NCBI GenBank assembly: GCA_944321845.1
Contig: CALUMT010000020.1
Location: 104,888-168,887 of the forward strand
Direction: 5' to 3'
Origin: an uncultured Butyricimonas sp.
GTDB taxonomy: Bacteria > Bacteroidota > Bacteroidia > Bacteroidales > Marinifilaceae
Length of the DNA: 64,000 nt
Shown here: positions 15,078 to 23,336 of the stretch, in pieces
Position numbering within the stretch: the stretch's first letter is position 1
Layout of the letters: the number at the start of each line of letters is the position of its first letter
Translations under genes and position numbers: made by a program
The notes under the pieces: model-generated
Database searches by the model: none
What the model was told of the DNA's origin: nothing
What the model saw: the letters and a program-made list of their open reading frames with translations, nothing else

Positions 15078-15755
15078 ATGAAACTCATTCTGTGTATTAT
15101 AACCTACCTCATCCTCGCTATACCCGCTAAAAGCCAGTCCAGCGAACCCATCTTTACCATCACACAAGACACCATCAAAAACAACGATAAATTTATTATT
15201 CCCTTTTTCTTTGAAGATGAAAAAACAACATCTCACCTATTCCGATTCGATTCTATCACCTCAAAATCAGGTCAATATTCATACACCGTAAAACTATCAA
15301 ATTACGAAGGATGTGAAAATGATGGCGGATATTTCCGGATTATTGAAATCATCTCAAACAATAAAACGCTCCTACAACTCCGGCAATCTGATGGCTGGAA
15401 CATCCTCCCTCGAAGTGTAATTACCTTTTCCCCAAACAAGTATTTTCTTACGATTCACCTAAACGAGAATACAACTGCCCTTGTTTTTACAGGCTATCCA
15501 TACAACAACGAACCGGAATTGATAACAATCATCGTATTACACAAGAATACGGCGAAACTCGTTTTCAACCAAAATATGTTAATTAATAAAATGACTCAAG
15601 AAAACGAATTATTTTGTTTAACCCTACATGATTCTGTCATAGAATATCTAGGACACAAAAACGCAAATACAACAAATATTTTGCAGATCTGGAAAGAAAA
15701 TGGAACTTTAAAATTTGGAGGACCCTATGGAATTGCCCGAAACAACTTTAACTAA
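15078..15755 (+). CDS. Secreted protein of unknown function
   Basis: I do not recognise this family. The 225-residue product begins with a type I signal peptide (MKLILCIITYLILAIPAKSQ, cleavage near SQ|SSEP). The mature part is beta-rich with many Asn/Thr/Tyr residues and no Cys pair conserved enough to note beyond Cys in YEGCEND. I start at ATG 15078; a TTG six nt earlier would place the start in the preceding terminator. It is AT-rich compared with the M18 gene before it and is followed 34 nt later by a second small secreted protein. Export to the periplasm or surface is the only safe inference. Confidence 0.7.
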   Translation: MKLILCIITYLILAIPAKSQSSEPIFTITQDTIKNNDKFIIPFFFEDEKTTSHLFRFDSITSKSGQYSYTVKLSNYEGCENDGGYFRIIEIISNNKTLLQLRQSDGWNILPRSVITFSPNKYFLTIHLNENTTALVFTGYPYNNEPELITIIVLHKNTAKLVFNQNMLINKMTQENELFCLTLHDSVIEYLGHKNANTTNILQIWKENGTLKFGGPYGIARNNFN

Positions 15756-15789
15756 CTAATTCCATTCAAAATACTCGAAGAAGAAAAAC

Positions 15790-16293
15790 ATGAAACCGAC
15801 ATTAACATTCATCTTGTGCCTTTTGTGCATTATGACCACGCAAGCACAATATTCTAAAAACTTTAAAGTGAAATACAAAGAAAAATCCTTGATGCTTGTT
15901 GTCCCGACTTTTACACCTCGAGACACCACGAAACAAGTTGCAAGGATAGAATTAAAACAAATTGTACAAAAGCAAGTAAACAAACTTTTTTTACAGGTTT
16001 TTTCTCCGGATGACATCCAGCATCTTTCCCCAAGCGCAATCGCCGGAACGAAGGCAGCGCTACATCTATATATGGATTACACGGGAAAAATTGAATATAT
16101 TATTTTTTTCATACCACCCCAAGATACTCTTGTTCTTGATGAGAATAGATTAACAAAATTCTATCATCTTATCCAAAAAATGAAGATTGACACGAGTAAT
16201 GCAATATACTATATTGACTCCTCTGTAGGGGAGGAAGCTTACACTTATTTGTTAACGCTTAGGTTTTATAACAGGAGGGTTGACAAACAATAA
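15790..16293 (+). CDS. Small secreted protein of unknown function
   Basis: A 167-residue protein with a signal peptide (MKPTLTFILCLLCIMTTQAQ, cleavage after AQ). The mature region has a lysine-rich start, a helix ARIELKQIVQKQVNKLFLQVF and a strand region KIEYIIFFIPPQDTLVL, a pattern common in Bacteroidetes orphan periplasmic proteins. I cannot place it in a named family. It lies between another secreted orphan and a broken membrane-protein gene, all on the plus strand and AT-rich, so the three may be one accessory unit. Confidence 0.68.
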   Translation: MKPTLTFILCLLCIMTTQAQYSKNFKVKYKEKSLMLVVPTFTPRDTTKQVARIELKQIVQKQVNKLFLQVFSPDDIQHLSPSAIAGTKAALHLYMDYTGKIEYIIFFIPPQDTLVLDENRLTKFYHLIQKMKIDTSNAIYYIDSSVGEEAYTYLLTLRFYNRRVDKQ

Positions 16294-16382
16294 ATAAGGA
16301 GGAGTAACAAGGCTTATTCCCCAACCATTCAGCATCTCATCCAGGAAAGGAAAACACCACCGATCAAAAACAATATTATATT

Positions 16383-16895
16383 ATGCGACAAACAAAAATA
16401 TTCAAACGTTCGCCTTGGAAGACCCTAACGGGCATAAGTCTTCTCGTGCTGGAAATTATAGTTATCGGGGGATTCTAGATTGCTTGCTACCATGTCAATT
16501 TTCACGAAGCAAAAGAAATTTATGCTTTCTGCCTTCTCATTGCCATAGGCTTCATCCCTCCACTTGCCGCCCGGGGATATCTCAATTATGTCGTTTTAAC
16601 AGAAACAGCCTTCATTCTCCGCAACGCCACTTTTTCTTTTGTCCAAACAGAGTATCCGTTCGAGGATATTTACATGTTTACCTTTTATCATTCAAGAAGA
16701 CACAAAAGCGTCTATCTCCGGATTATTCGTAAAGAAGAAGACCCTGAGAAACGCTATCCTCCAATTTTTATCGAATGCGTTCCTCCTCGAGACTACGACG
16801 AAATTCTCCAGACATTACGAGCGCACGGGGTATTCATGCACGACCACTACATGGAAGACGATTTCGACAACCCTTACAGTCGAGACTGGCAATGA
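16383..16895 (+). pseudogene. Membrane protein gene interrupted by an in-frame TAG
   Basis: From ATG 16383 the frame stays open to TGA 16893-16895 except for one TAG at 16476-16478 (codon 32). The full frame would give 170 residues: a basic start (MRQTKIFKRSPWKTL), two membrane segments (about 15-36 and 50-68) and a C-terminal PH-like domain (about 70-150) ending in an acidic tail. The stop falls at the end of the first membrane helix, after IVIGGF. The downstream part keeps a good coding pattern, so the stop is recent, is a base error, or is suppressed. Family not recognised with certainty; bacterial PH/YcxB-like proteins look similar. Confidence 0.65.
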
Positions 16896-17051
16896 ATACC
16901 CCTCCTTTATAGTCATTGAAAAAAAAAACTCAATATAAGGAATATTAATTAGAACGACACCCATAAAAGAGTAATTATACAGGGCCGAAAGTAAATTCCC
17001 CTTTTTAAGAATTGGATATTTGAAAAAAGTTTCCACCCGAAATACGAATAA

Positions 17052-17087
17052 AAAGAGAGCGACTCGTCGGAGTCGCCCTTATTTTTT
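17052..17087. terminator. Bidirectional terminator between convergent units
   Basis: GCGACTC (17059-17065) / GAGTCGC (17070-17076) with a 4-nt loop GTCG. T-rich on both outer sides: CCTTATTTTTT on the plus strand and CTCTTTTTATT on the minus strand. It separates the plus-strand orphan genes from the minus-strand efflux operon, which ends at 17110. The 150 nt before it hold nothing recognisable. Confidence 0.82.
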
Positions 17088-17109
17088 ACCGAATATTCCC
17101 TGATGGAAA

Positions 17110-18507
17110 TCAATAACGTCCCCCTCCTAGGGCCTGATAAAGATTCACCATAGCCTGCAACTCTTGGAATGCATCCGCCACTTGACTTAAACGGGCAGAG
17201 AGCAGGGTCTGACGGGCAGTCAACACTTCCAGATAAGTTGTTGTAGACAAGCGTTGCAATTCCTCCGTTTCCTTCACGGCAGCCTCGAGAGAGAAAATCT
17301 GCTCTTCCCTCGACAATTTCTTGTCTTGAACCGTTTTATACTGATACAAAGCATTGCTGACCTCGTTACCAGCATTCAGCAAACTCTTCTGAAAGGCCAA
17401 CCGAGCTTCTTCCTGTTGAGCCTTGGCAACACGCAATTTGGCTGTATTGGCTCCCTTGTTAAATATAGGTTGTACCAATCCTGCCGTGGCGGACAGAATC
17501 AGTTTCCCAGGATTTAACACCTGACTACCGACACTATTTGTCCAACCAGCAGTTCCACTTAATGTCAACTGCGGATAAAATGCAGAACGAGCCACATTGG
17601 TATTCGCAAATGCCACCATCAAAGCGGCCTCAGCCTGACGCACATCCGGTCGATTACTTAACAATTGCACGGGAACTCCTGCCGACAATTCTGCAGGAAT
17701 ATCCTGTTCATCCAGCATTCCCCGTTCAACCGCACCCGCAGGACGTCCCAACAACAGACAGAGCGCATTCTCAGCTTCCCGAATTTGCTGGCGCAATTCC
17801 ACGATGGAAATCTCCACTGCATTATACTGGGCCTCACTTTGGGAAACCGCAGCCTGCGTAGTCAATGCAGCATCTTTCAAGGCCCGTGTCGTACGGACAC
17901 TCTCGGCCCAACTCTTGGCCGTTTCCTCGGAAAGGCTCAATTGAGCATCCAACATCAAAAGTGTATAATACCCGTTCGCTATCGCCGCCACCACTTGAGT
18001 CTGCACGGCCTGACGATACCATTCACTCTGGAGTAAAGCAGCCTTCGCCGCACGCTTGCTGTTCAACAAACGACCGAAAAGATCAACCTCCCATGACGCA
18101 GCCACGGGTAACTGATAGGTTTGTGTGGCCTTGGAGTTATCAAAACTGGCAACTGTCCCCGTGGGTGTCAAGTTGAACGAAGGCAAATAAGCCAAACGAG
18201 CGGACAACAACTGAGCCTCATATTCCTTCACACGCAAAGCAGCCGTCTGCAAATCCAGATTATTCGCCAGCCCTTCCTCGATCAAAGCCTGCAACTTCGA
18301 ATCCGTAAACATCTCCTTCCAGGGCAGATTACCCATATTCGCTGTATCGCTTTTCAAAGTGTCCGTATCGGAGGTCACATCCCGGTAAAGCCCGTTCACT
18401 ACAACCTCCGGACGCTGATATTTGCGATAGATATTACAACTACTCATGCTCCCCACCCAAAGCAAGGATAACGCGAGTATAATATAACTAGATTTCATGC
18501 TTTTCAT
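17110..18507 (-). CDS. RND efflux outer-membrane factor (TolC/NodT family)
   Basis: A 465-residue outer-membrane lipoprotein that forms the exit duct of a tripartite efflux pump. The signal peptide ends in the lipobox MSSC (Cys about 23; four residues fewer if the second Met is used). The mature chain has two OEP repeats with long coiled-coil helices rich in Ala, Gln, Leu and Glu, and the motif LLSNRPDVRQAEAALMVAFANTNVARS (split between helices) typical of the NodT class. It is the last gene of the operon, 11 nt after the pump gene. Drug or metabolite substrates cannot be deduced. Confidence 0.93.
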   Translation of the reverse strand: MKSMKSSYIILALSLLWVGSMSSCNIYRKYQRPEVVVNGLYRDVTSDTDTLKSDTANMGNLPWKEMFTDSKLQALIEEGLANNLDLQTAALRVKEYEAQLLSARLAYLPSFNLTPTGTVASFDNSKATQTYQLPVAASWEVDLFGRLLNSKRAAKAALLQSEWYRQAVQTQVVAAIANGYYTLLMLDAQLSLSEETAKSWAESVRTTRALKDAALTTQAAVSQSEAQYNAVEISIVELRQQIREAENALCLLLGRPAGAVERGMLDEQDIPAELSAGVPVQLLSNRPDVRQAEAALMVAFANTNVARSAFYPQLTLSGTAGWTNSVGSQVLNPGKLILSATAGLVQPIFNKGANTAKLRVAKAQQEEARLAFQKSLLNAGNEVSNALYQYKTVQDKKLSREEQIFSLEAAVKETEELQRLSTTTYLEVLTARQTLLSARLSQVADAFQELQAMVNLYQALGGGRY

Positions 18508-18518
18508 TCTTTAAAATT

Positions 18519-21500
18519 TCACTTCACGTACTGTTCCAATTCCGCATCCACATCACTGGAATCCGGGTCATTCCATTCCATCGGCTTAACTTTCTCCTGC
18601 AAGTGCTGGAAGATCACGAACAAGGCAGGAACAATAAACACCTGACAGATCATACCGATAAACATACCGCCCACGGCACCCGTTCCCAGCGTACTGTTTC
18701 CATTAGCTCCAACTCCATGAGCAAACATCAAGGGCAACAAACCGATAACCATCGCCAATGAAGTCATCAGGATGGGCCGCAAACGGGCAGCTGCACCTAA
18801 AATGGCAGCCCAAGCAATGCTCCGTCCCTGTTTACGCCGATCAAGGGCAAATTCCACGATCAAAATCGCATTCTTGGCCAACAATCCCATCAACATAATC
18901 AAAGCGATCTGCATATAGATATTGTTCTCCACTCCCATGAACTGGGCAAACAAGAAACTTCCCATCAATCCGAAAGGAATAGACAGAATCACGGCCAACG
19001 GCAGGATATAACTCTCGTACTGGGCACTCAATAACAAGTACACGAAGACCAGACAAAGCAGGAAAATAATAGCAGTCGTTCCTCCACCATTACTCTGCTC
19101 CTCCCGGGTCATCCCGGAAAACTCGTAACCATAGCCCTGGGGCAACGTCTCGGCTGCAACCTCCTCAATAGCCTTAATAGCCTCCCCGGAACTGTAACCC
19201 TCTGCCGGAGCCCCGTTCACCTGCATGGAAGTAAACATATTGAAGCGCTTGATATTATCAGGGCCATACACTTTGGTCAGTGTCATAAACTGTGTGATCG
19301 GAGCCATTTCCTCTCCATTACGAATCTTCACCGCATTCAAACTCTCCGGACTGACACGAGCAGCCGGATCCGCTTGAATCATCACCCGGTATAATTTCCC
19401 AAATCGATTAAAGTTTGAGGCATAAAGTCCCCCGAAATATCCTTGCAACGTGGTCAGCACTACAGAAGGACTAATTCCAGCTTGCTTACACTTGGCCGCA
19501 TCTACATCCACCATATATTGCGGGAAATTCGGATTAAAGGAAGTTTGTGCAGAAGCGATCTCCGGCCGTTCCGTCAATTTGGCCAGGAAGTTCTGAGTCA
19601 CCTCGTAAAAATCATCCAAACTTCCTCCCGTCTTATCCTGCATATTAAACTCGAAGCCATTCGTTACACTGTACCCCGGGATCATCGGCGGCGCAAACAA
19701 AAGAACCCGTGCATCCTTCACCGCTTCCCGAATCTGCATGTAAAGCGCCCCGGTAACCGAATTCACATCCTGACCTTCGGTCCGTACATCCCAATCCTTC
19801 AATTTACAGATAAACGTTCCGTAGGAACTTCCCTGGCCAGCAAGGAAACTATATCCCACTACCTGTGAACGGCTTTTCACTGCCGGATGGGATGCAATAA
19901 TACTATCCACCTTTAGCATCGTGGCCTCCGTCACCTCCTGTGCCGTACCCGGAGCCATATCCACCACGGCGAAGAATGTTCCCGTATCCTCATTAGGCAC
20001 CAAGCCCGTAGGGGTTGTACGCATAAGGATAACCAAGACTACCACGGAAACGATCACCAACAAAAATGAAGTCACCTTATGATTCAAGAAAAACAACACG
20101 CCATTTTTATACTTTCTTAAAGTCACATCATAAGCGGCATTAAAGGCCACATGGAAACGATCCACGAGAGAAGGCTTTTTACCATCAGCATTCTGGTGCG
20201 GCTTTAAGAACACGGCACACAATGCCGGACTCAGGGTCAAAGCATTGATAGCTGACAATCCGATAGCTATCGCCATCGTGAGACCGAATTGCCTATAGAA
20301 AGTTCCAGAAGTTCCAGATATGAAACTAACAGGAATAAACACGGACATCATGACCAAGGTAATGGAAACAATAGCTCCTCCCAATTCGTTCATGGCACTG
20401 ATGGAGGCCAAACGGGCAGACTTATAGCCATGATCCAACTTGGCATGCACTCCCTCTACCACCACGATGGCATCATCAACCACGATAGCGATGGCCAACA
20501 CCAAGGCACAAAGCGTCAGCAAATTGACACTAAAACCGATAAGGTACAACCCGAAGAAGGTTCCGATCAAAGCCACCGGAATAGCGATAGCAGGAATCAA
20601 TGTGGAACGAAAATCCTGCAAGAAGATATACACGACAATAAATACCAACACGAATGCCTCCAATAATGTTTTGATTACCTCATGGATAGAAGCAAACAGG
20701 AATTCATTGGCATCCAACAGAGTCTCTATTTTCACCCCGGGAGGCAAGGTTGATTCCAAACCTGCCAGATAATCCTGAATATCATTAACAATCTGCGTTG
20801 CGTTGGAACCTGCCGTCTGGAAAATAATAGCCGTCACCCCAGGATGTCCGTTGACCCGGTTACTATAACCATAAGTCAAACGTCCCAACTCAATATCAGC
20901 CACGTCTTTCAAGCGAAGGACCTGCCCATCCGTTGTTGCCCGGATTACAATATCCCCGAATTCCGTCTCGGTCTGCAAACGTCCCTTATACTTCATCACG
21001 TACTGGAATGACTGGTTCCCCTGTTCCCCGAACTGCCCCGGGGCAGCCTCAATATTCTGCTCCGCCAATGCAGCCGTAATGTCGGAGGGCATAAGTTTAT
21101 AAGCGGCCATCACGTCCGGTTTCAACCAGATCCGCATGGAATAATCCGCACCCATCACCATGGCATCTCCGACACCCGAGATACGTTTGATCGGAGGGAT
21201 AACATTAATATTCATGTAATTCTCCAAGAACTCATTATCATACTTGTCATCCGTACTATATAAAGTAAATGCCACCAACATACTTGTTTGCCGCTTCTGG
21301 GTAATTACTCCCACCTGGGTAACCTCAGCAGGCAAAAAGCCTTGAGCCTTTGCTACCCGGTTCTGCACGTTCACAGCCGCCATATCCGGGTCCGTACCCT
21401 GCTTGAAATAAACCTGAATATCTGCTTCTCCAGTATTCGTTGCGGTTGATGTCATATACATCATATCCTCGACACCATTGATCTGTTCCTCCAAAGGAGC

Positions 21501-21689
21501 AATTACACTGTTCAATATAGTTTGGGCATCCGCACCCGTGTAAGTCGTGTTCACCCGGATCGTGGGCGGTGCGATATCCGGATACTGGGAGACTGGCAAG
21601 GAAACGAGTCCCAGTACTCCTAGAATGACAATCACGATAGATATTACCGTCGAAAGCACCGGACGATTTATAAATTTATCCAGTTTCAT
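18519..21689 (-). CDS. RND efflux pump, HAE1 (AcrB-like) family
   Basis: Inner-membrane proton-driven drug/hydrophobe antiporter of 1056 residues, full length for the family. It begins MKLDKFINRPVLSTVISIVI, the usual HAE1 start, with the proton-relay Asp pair in IAIVVDDAIVVVEG (about 405-406), two large periplasmic loops and twelve predicted membrane helices. Translation of the operon runs from the fusion protein (16 nt upstream) to this gene and the outer-membrane factor. Substrates are unknown; HAE1 members usually export drugs, bile acids or detergents, which would suit a gut organism. Confidence 0.95.
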   Translation of the reverse strand: MKLDKFINRPVLSTVISIVIVILGVLGLVSLPVSQYPDIAPPTIRVNTTYTGADAQTILNSVIAPLEEQINGVEDMMYMTSTATNTGEADIQVYFKQGTDPDMAAVNVQNRVAKAQGFLPAEVTQVGVITQKRQTSMLVAFTLYSTDDKYDNEFLENYMNINVIPPIKRISGVGDAMVMGADYSMRIWLKPDVMAAYKLMPSDITAALAEQNIEAAPGQFGEQGNQSFQYVMKYKGRLQTETEFGDIVIRATTDGQVLRLKDVADIELGRLTYGYSNRVNGHPGVTAIIFQTAGSNATQIVNDIQDYLAGLESTLPPGVKIETLLDANEFLFASIHEVIKTLLEAFVLVFIVVYIFLQDFRSTLIPAIAIPVALIGTFFGLYLIGFSVNLLTLCALVLAIAIVVDDAIVVVEGVHAKLDHGYKSARLASISAMNELGGAIVSITLVMMSVFIPVSFISGTSGTFYRQFGLTMAIAIGLSAINALTLSPALCAVFLKPHQNADGKKPSLVDRFHVAFNAAYDVTLRKYKNGVLFFLNHKVTSFLLVIVSVVVLVILMRTTPTGLVPNEDTGTFFAVVDMAPGTAQEVTEATMLKVDSIIASHPAVKSRSQVVGYSFLAGQGSSYGTFICKLKDWDVRTEGQDVNSVTGALYMQIREAVKDARVLLFAPPMIPGYSVTNGFEFNMQDKTGGSLDDFYEVTQNFLAKLTERPEIASAQTSFNPNFPQYMVDVDAAKCKQAGISPSVVLTTLQGYFGGLYASNFNRFGKLYRVMIQADPAARVSPESLNAVKIRNGEEMAPITQFMTLTKVYGPDNIKRFNMFTSMQVNGAPAEGYSSGEAIKAIEEVAAETLPQGYGYEFSGMTREEQSNGGGTTAIIFLLCLVFVYLLLSAQYESYILPLAVILSIPFGLMGSFLFAQFMGVENNIYMQIALIMLMGLLAKNAILIVEFALDRRKQGRSIAWAAILGAAARLRPILMTSLAMVIGLLPLMFAHGVGANGNSTLGTGAVGGMFIGMICQVFIVPALFVIFQHLQEKVKPMEWNDPDSSDVDAELEQYVK

Positions 21690-21705
21690 AATCTTACATT
21701 TTTAA

Positions 21706-22899
21706 TCAATTATTCTGCACTCCACTATTATTCTGCACCATACTTTTATACTTAGACTCAGCTTCTGCTGGAGTAATCGCCTTTATTCTCATCCCGTTTC
21801 TCAATGTTCCAACCCCTTCGTACACGATTCGTTCTCCAGCCTGCAATCCGGAGGTAACAAAGAAATTCTTCCCATCATTTTGGGGTAATACCTGTATCTC
21901 TCGGTTTTGCAAGACGGAACTATCCGTCACCACGTACACGAAACGCTTGTCCTGCAATTCATAGGTCGCTTTCTGAGGTATCGAGAGTACACCATCCATC
22001 TTCACGGGGATGAGCACATTCCCCGATCCCCCGCTACGCAATATATTCTTATCATTCGGGAATGTCGCCCGCATACGCACGGAACCCGTTGTCTTATCAA
22101 TAGCTCCGCTGATGGTTTCTACCTTTCCTTTCTCTTTATACATAGTCCCGTCAACCAACATCAACTCAACCTCCGGGAAGGAATTAATCAACTGAGCCAT
22201 GGTTCCACCTTCCCTCGTAAAATTCAACAATTGCTTTTCCGTCATCGAGAAATAAACATACATATTTGATATATCGGAAACCGTCGTCAACGGGGTAACG
22301 ATGGAAGCACTCACCAGACTTCCTATCCGGTAAGGGATCGTATTCACGATACCGTTAGAAGGACTCACGATTCGAGTATACGACAAATTATTCCGGGCAT
22401 TAACCAACTGCGCTTTCGCCTGTGCCAGATTTGCCTCTGCGGAAGCCAATGTATTTTGAGCCGTTTGTAAATCATACTGACTGATTATATTCTTGTCGGC
22501 CAATTCCGTTTTCGTCCGCACGGTAAGCTTTGCCGTGGCGACATTCGCCTCCGCAACTTTCACCGCAGCTTCCGCGGCATCTGCGGCCGCTTTATATTGC
22601 ACGCTATCAATAAGGAACAGCAACTGCCCTTTCCGCACAAAATCTCCCTCATCCACGCAAACCTTCGTGATAAAACCGCTTATCTGAGGACGAATCTCCA
22701 CATCCTGCCTTCCCTCTATCGTCGCCGGATAAGAACTGTTCAATATCGTAGACGCCGCTTCTACCTGTATCACGGCCAATTCATTAACTCCACTCCCCTG
22801 CTGGGACTGCTGACCTGCACAAGCTCCCATGCTCAACGTGATCAAAGAATAAAACATTCCTTTGACACATGTTCCCATAAATCTCATTTGTTTCTTCAT
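21706..22899 (-). CDS. RND efflux periplasmic adaptor (AcrA-like lipoprotein)
   Basis: Membrane fusion protein of 397 residues linking the pump to the outer-membrane duct. I set the start at ATG 22899 (MKKQMRFMG) because it gives a proper lipoprotein signal ending LSMGAC; a longer frame adds 13 residues without improving the signal. Domain order is standard: lipoyl halves (VCVDEGDFVRKGQLLFLID at about 78-96), an alpha-hairpin coiled coil (about 105-165, rich in Ala, Glu, Gln), a beta-barrel and a membrane-proximal domain. First gene of the efflux operon. No adjacent TetR or AraC regulator was found. Confidence 0.93.
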   Translation of the reverse strand: MKKQMRFMGTCVKGMFYSLITLSMGACAGQQSQQGSGVNELAVIQVEAASTILNSSYPATIEGRQDVEIRPQISGFITKVCVDEGDFVRKGQLLFLIDSVQYKAAADAAEAAVKVAEANVATAKLTVRTKTELADKNIISQYDLQTAQNTLASAEANLAQAKAQLVNARNNLSYTRIVSPSNGIVNTIPYRIGSLVSASIVTPLTTVSDISNMYVYFSMTEKQLLNFTREGGTMAQLINSFPEVELMLVDGTMYKEKGKVETISGAIDKTTGSVRMRATFPNDKNILRSGGSGNVLIPVKMDGVLSIPQKATYELQDKRFVYVVTDSSVLQNREIQVLPQNDGKNFFVTSGLQAGERIVYEGVGTLRNGMRIKAITPAEAESKYKSMVQNNSGVQNN

Positions 22900-23085
22900 A
22901 CTACTTCTCCATATAAATTGTTCTACATTCATATACAATGACGGGGCTAGGATTGCAAGAATGGTGCCATTAGGCTTTTCACGCCGTTAACTTGCGATAA
23001 ATAATATCAAATAAGATTGCTCCCAGCATATCCTTCCCAAGAAGAATAAACTTTTCATGTTTCATTAATTTTTTCGTCTTTTCTT

Positions 23086-23116
23086 TTTGGTATTTCAAAA
23101 ATACCTCCTATATTTG
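23086..23116 (+). promoter_or_regulatory. Promoter of tRNA-Val
   Basis: TTTG (23086-23089) and TATATTTG (23109-23116) separated by 19 nt, a full consensus match. The tRNA begins 24 nt after the -7 element. Confidence 0.88.
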
Positions 23117-23140
23117 CACCCGCAATCGGATAGATAGCAC

Positions 23141-23215
23141 GGGCGCTTAGCTCAGCTGGTTCAGAGCATCTGGTTTACACCCAGAGGGTCGGGGGTTCGA
23201 ATCCCTCAGCGCCCA
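23141..23215 (+). tRNA. tRNA-Val(TAC)
   Basis: A 75-nt tRNA: acceptor GGGCGCT with AGCGCCC, discriminator A; anticodon stem TCTGG/CCAGA with loop TTTACAC giving TAC; T arm GGGGGTTCGAATCCCTC. CCA is not encoded. Confidence 0.96.
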
Positions 23216-23216
23216 C

Positions 23217-23258
23217 AACAAAAGAGAGGCTTCATAAGAGCCTCTCTTTTGTTTTAAT
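23217..23258 (+). terminator. Terminator after tRNA-Val
   Basis: Perfect 15-bp stem (23217-23231 with 23239-23253) with a 7-nt loop, followed by T residues. It begins one base after the tRNA discriminator. Confidence 0.92.
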
Positions 23259-23281
23259 ACAATGACTAATAAGGAAATAAA

Positions 23282-23318
23282 GAATGGAGCCAGTAGGTAA
23301 AAACAACTGGCTCCATTC
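23282..23318 (-). terminator. Terminator of the S9 peptidase operon
   Basis: 13-bp stem GAATGGAGCCAGT / ACTGGCTCCATTC (23282-23294 and 23306-23318) with an 11-nt loop. On the minus strand a T-rich stretch follows. It lies 19 nt past the stop of the last S9 peptidase gene. Confidence 0.8.
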
Positions 23319-23336
23319 CTCATTACAAACGATCAC

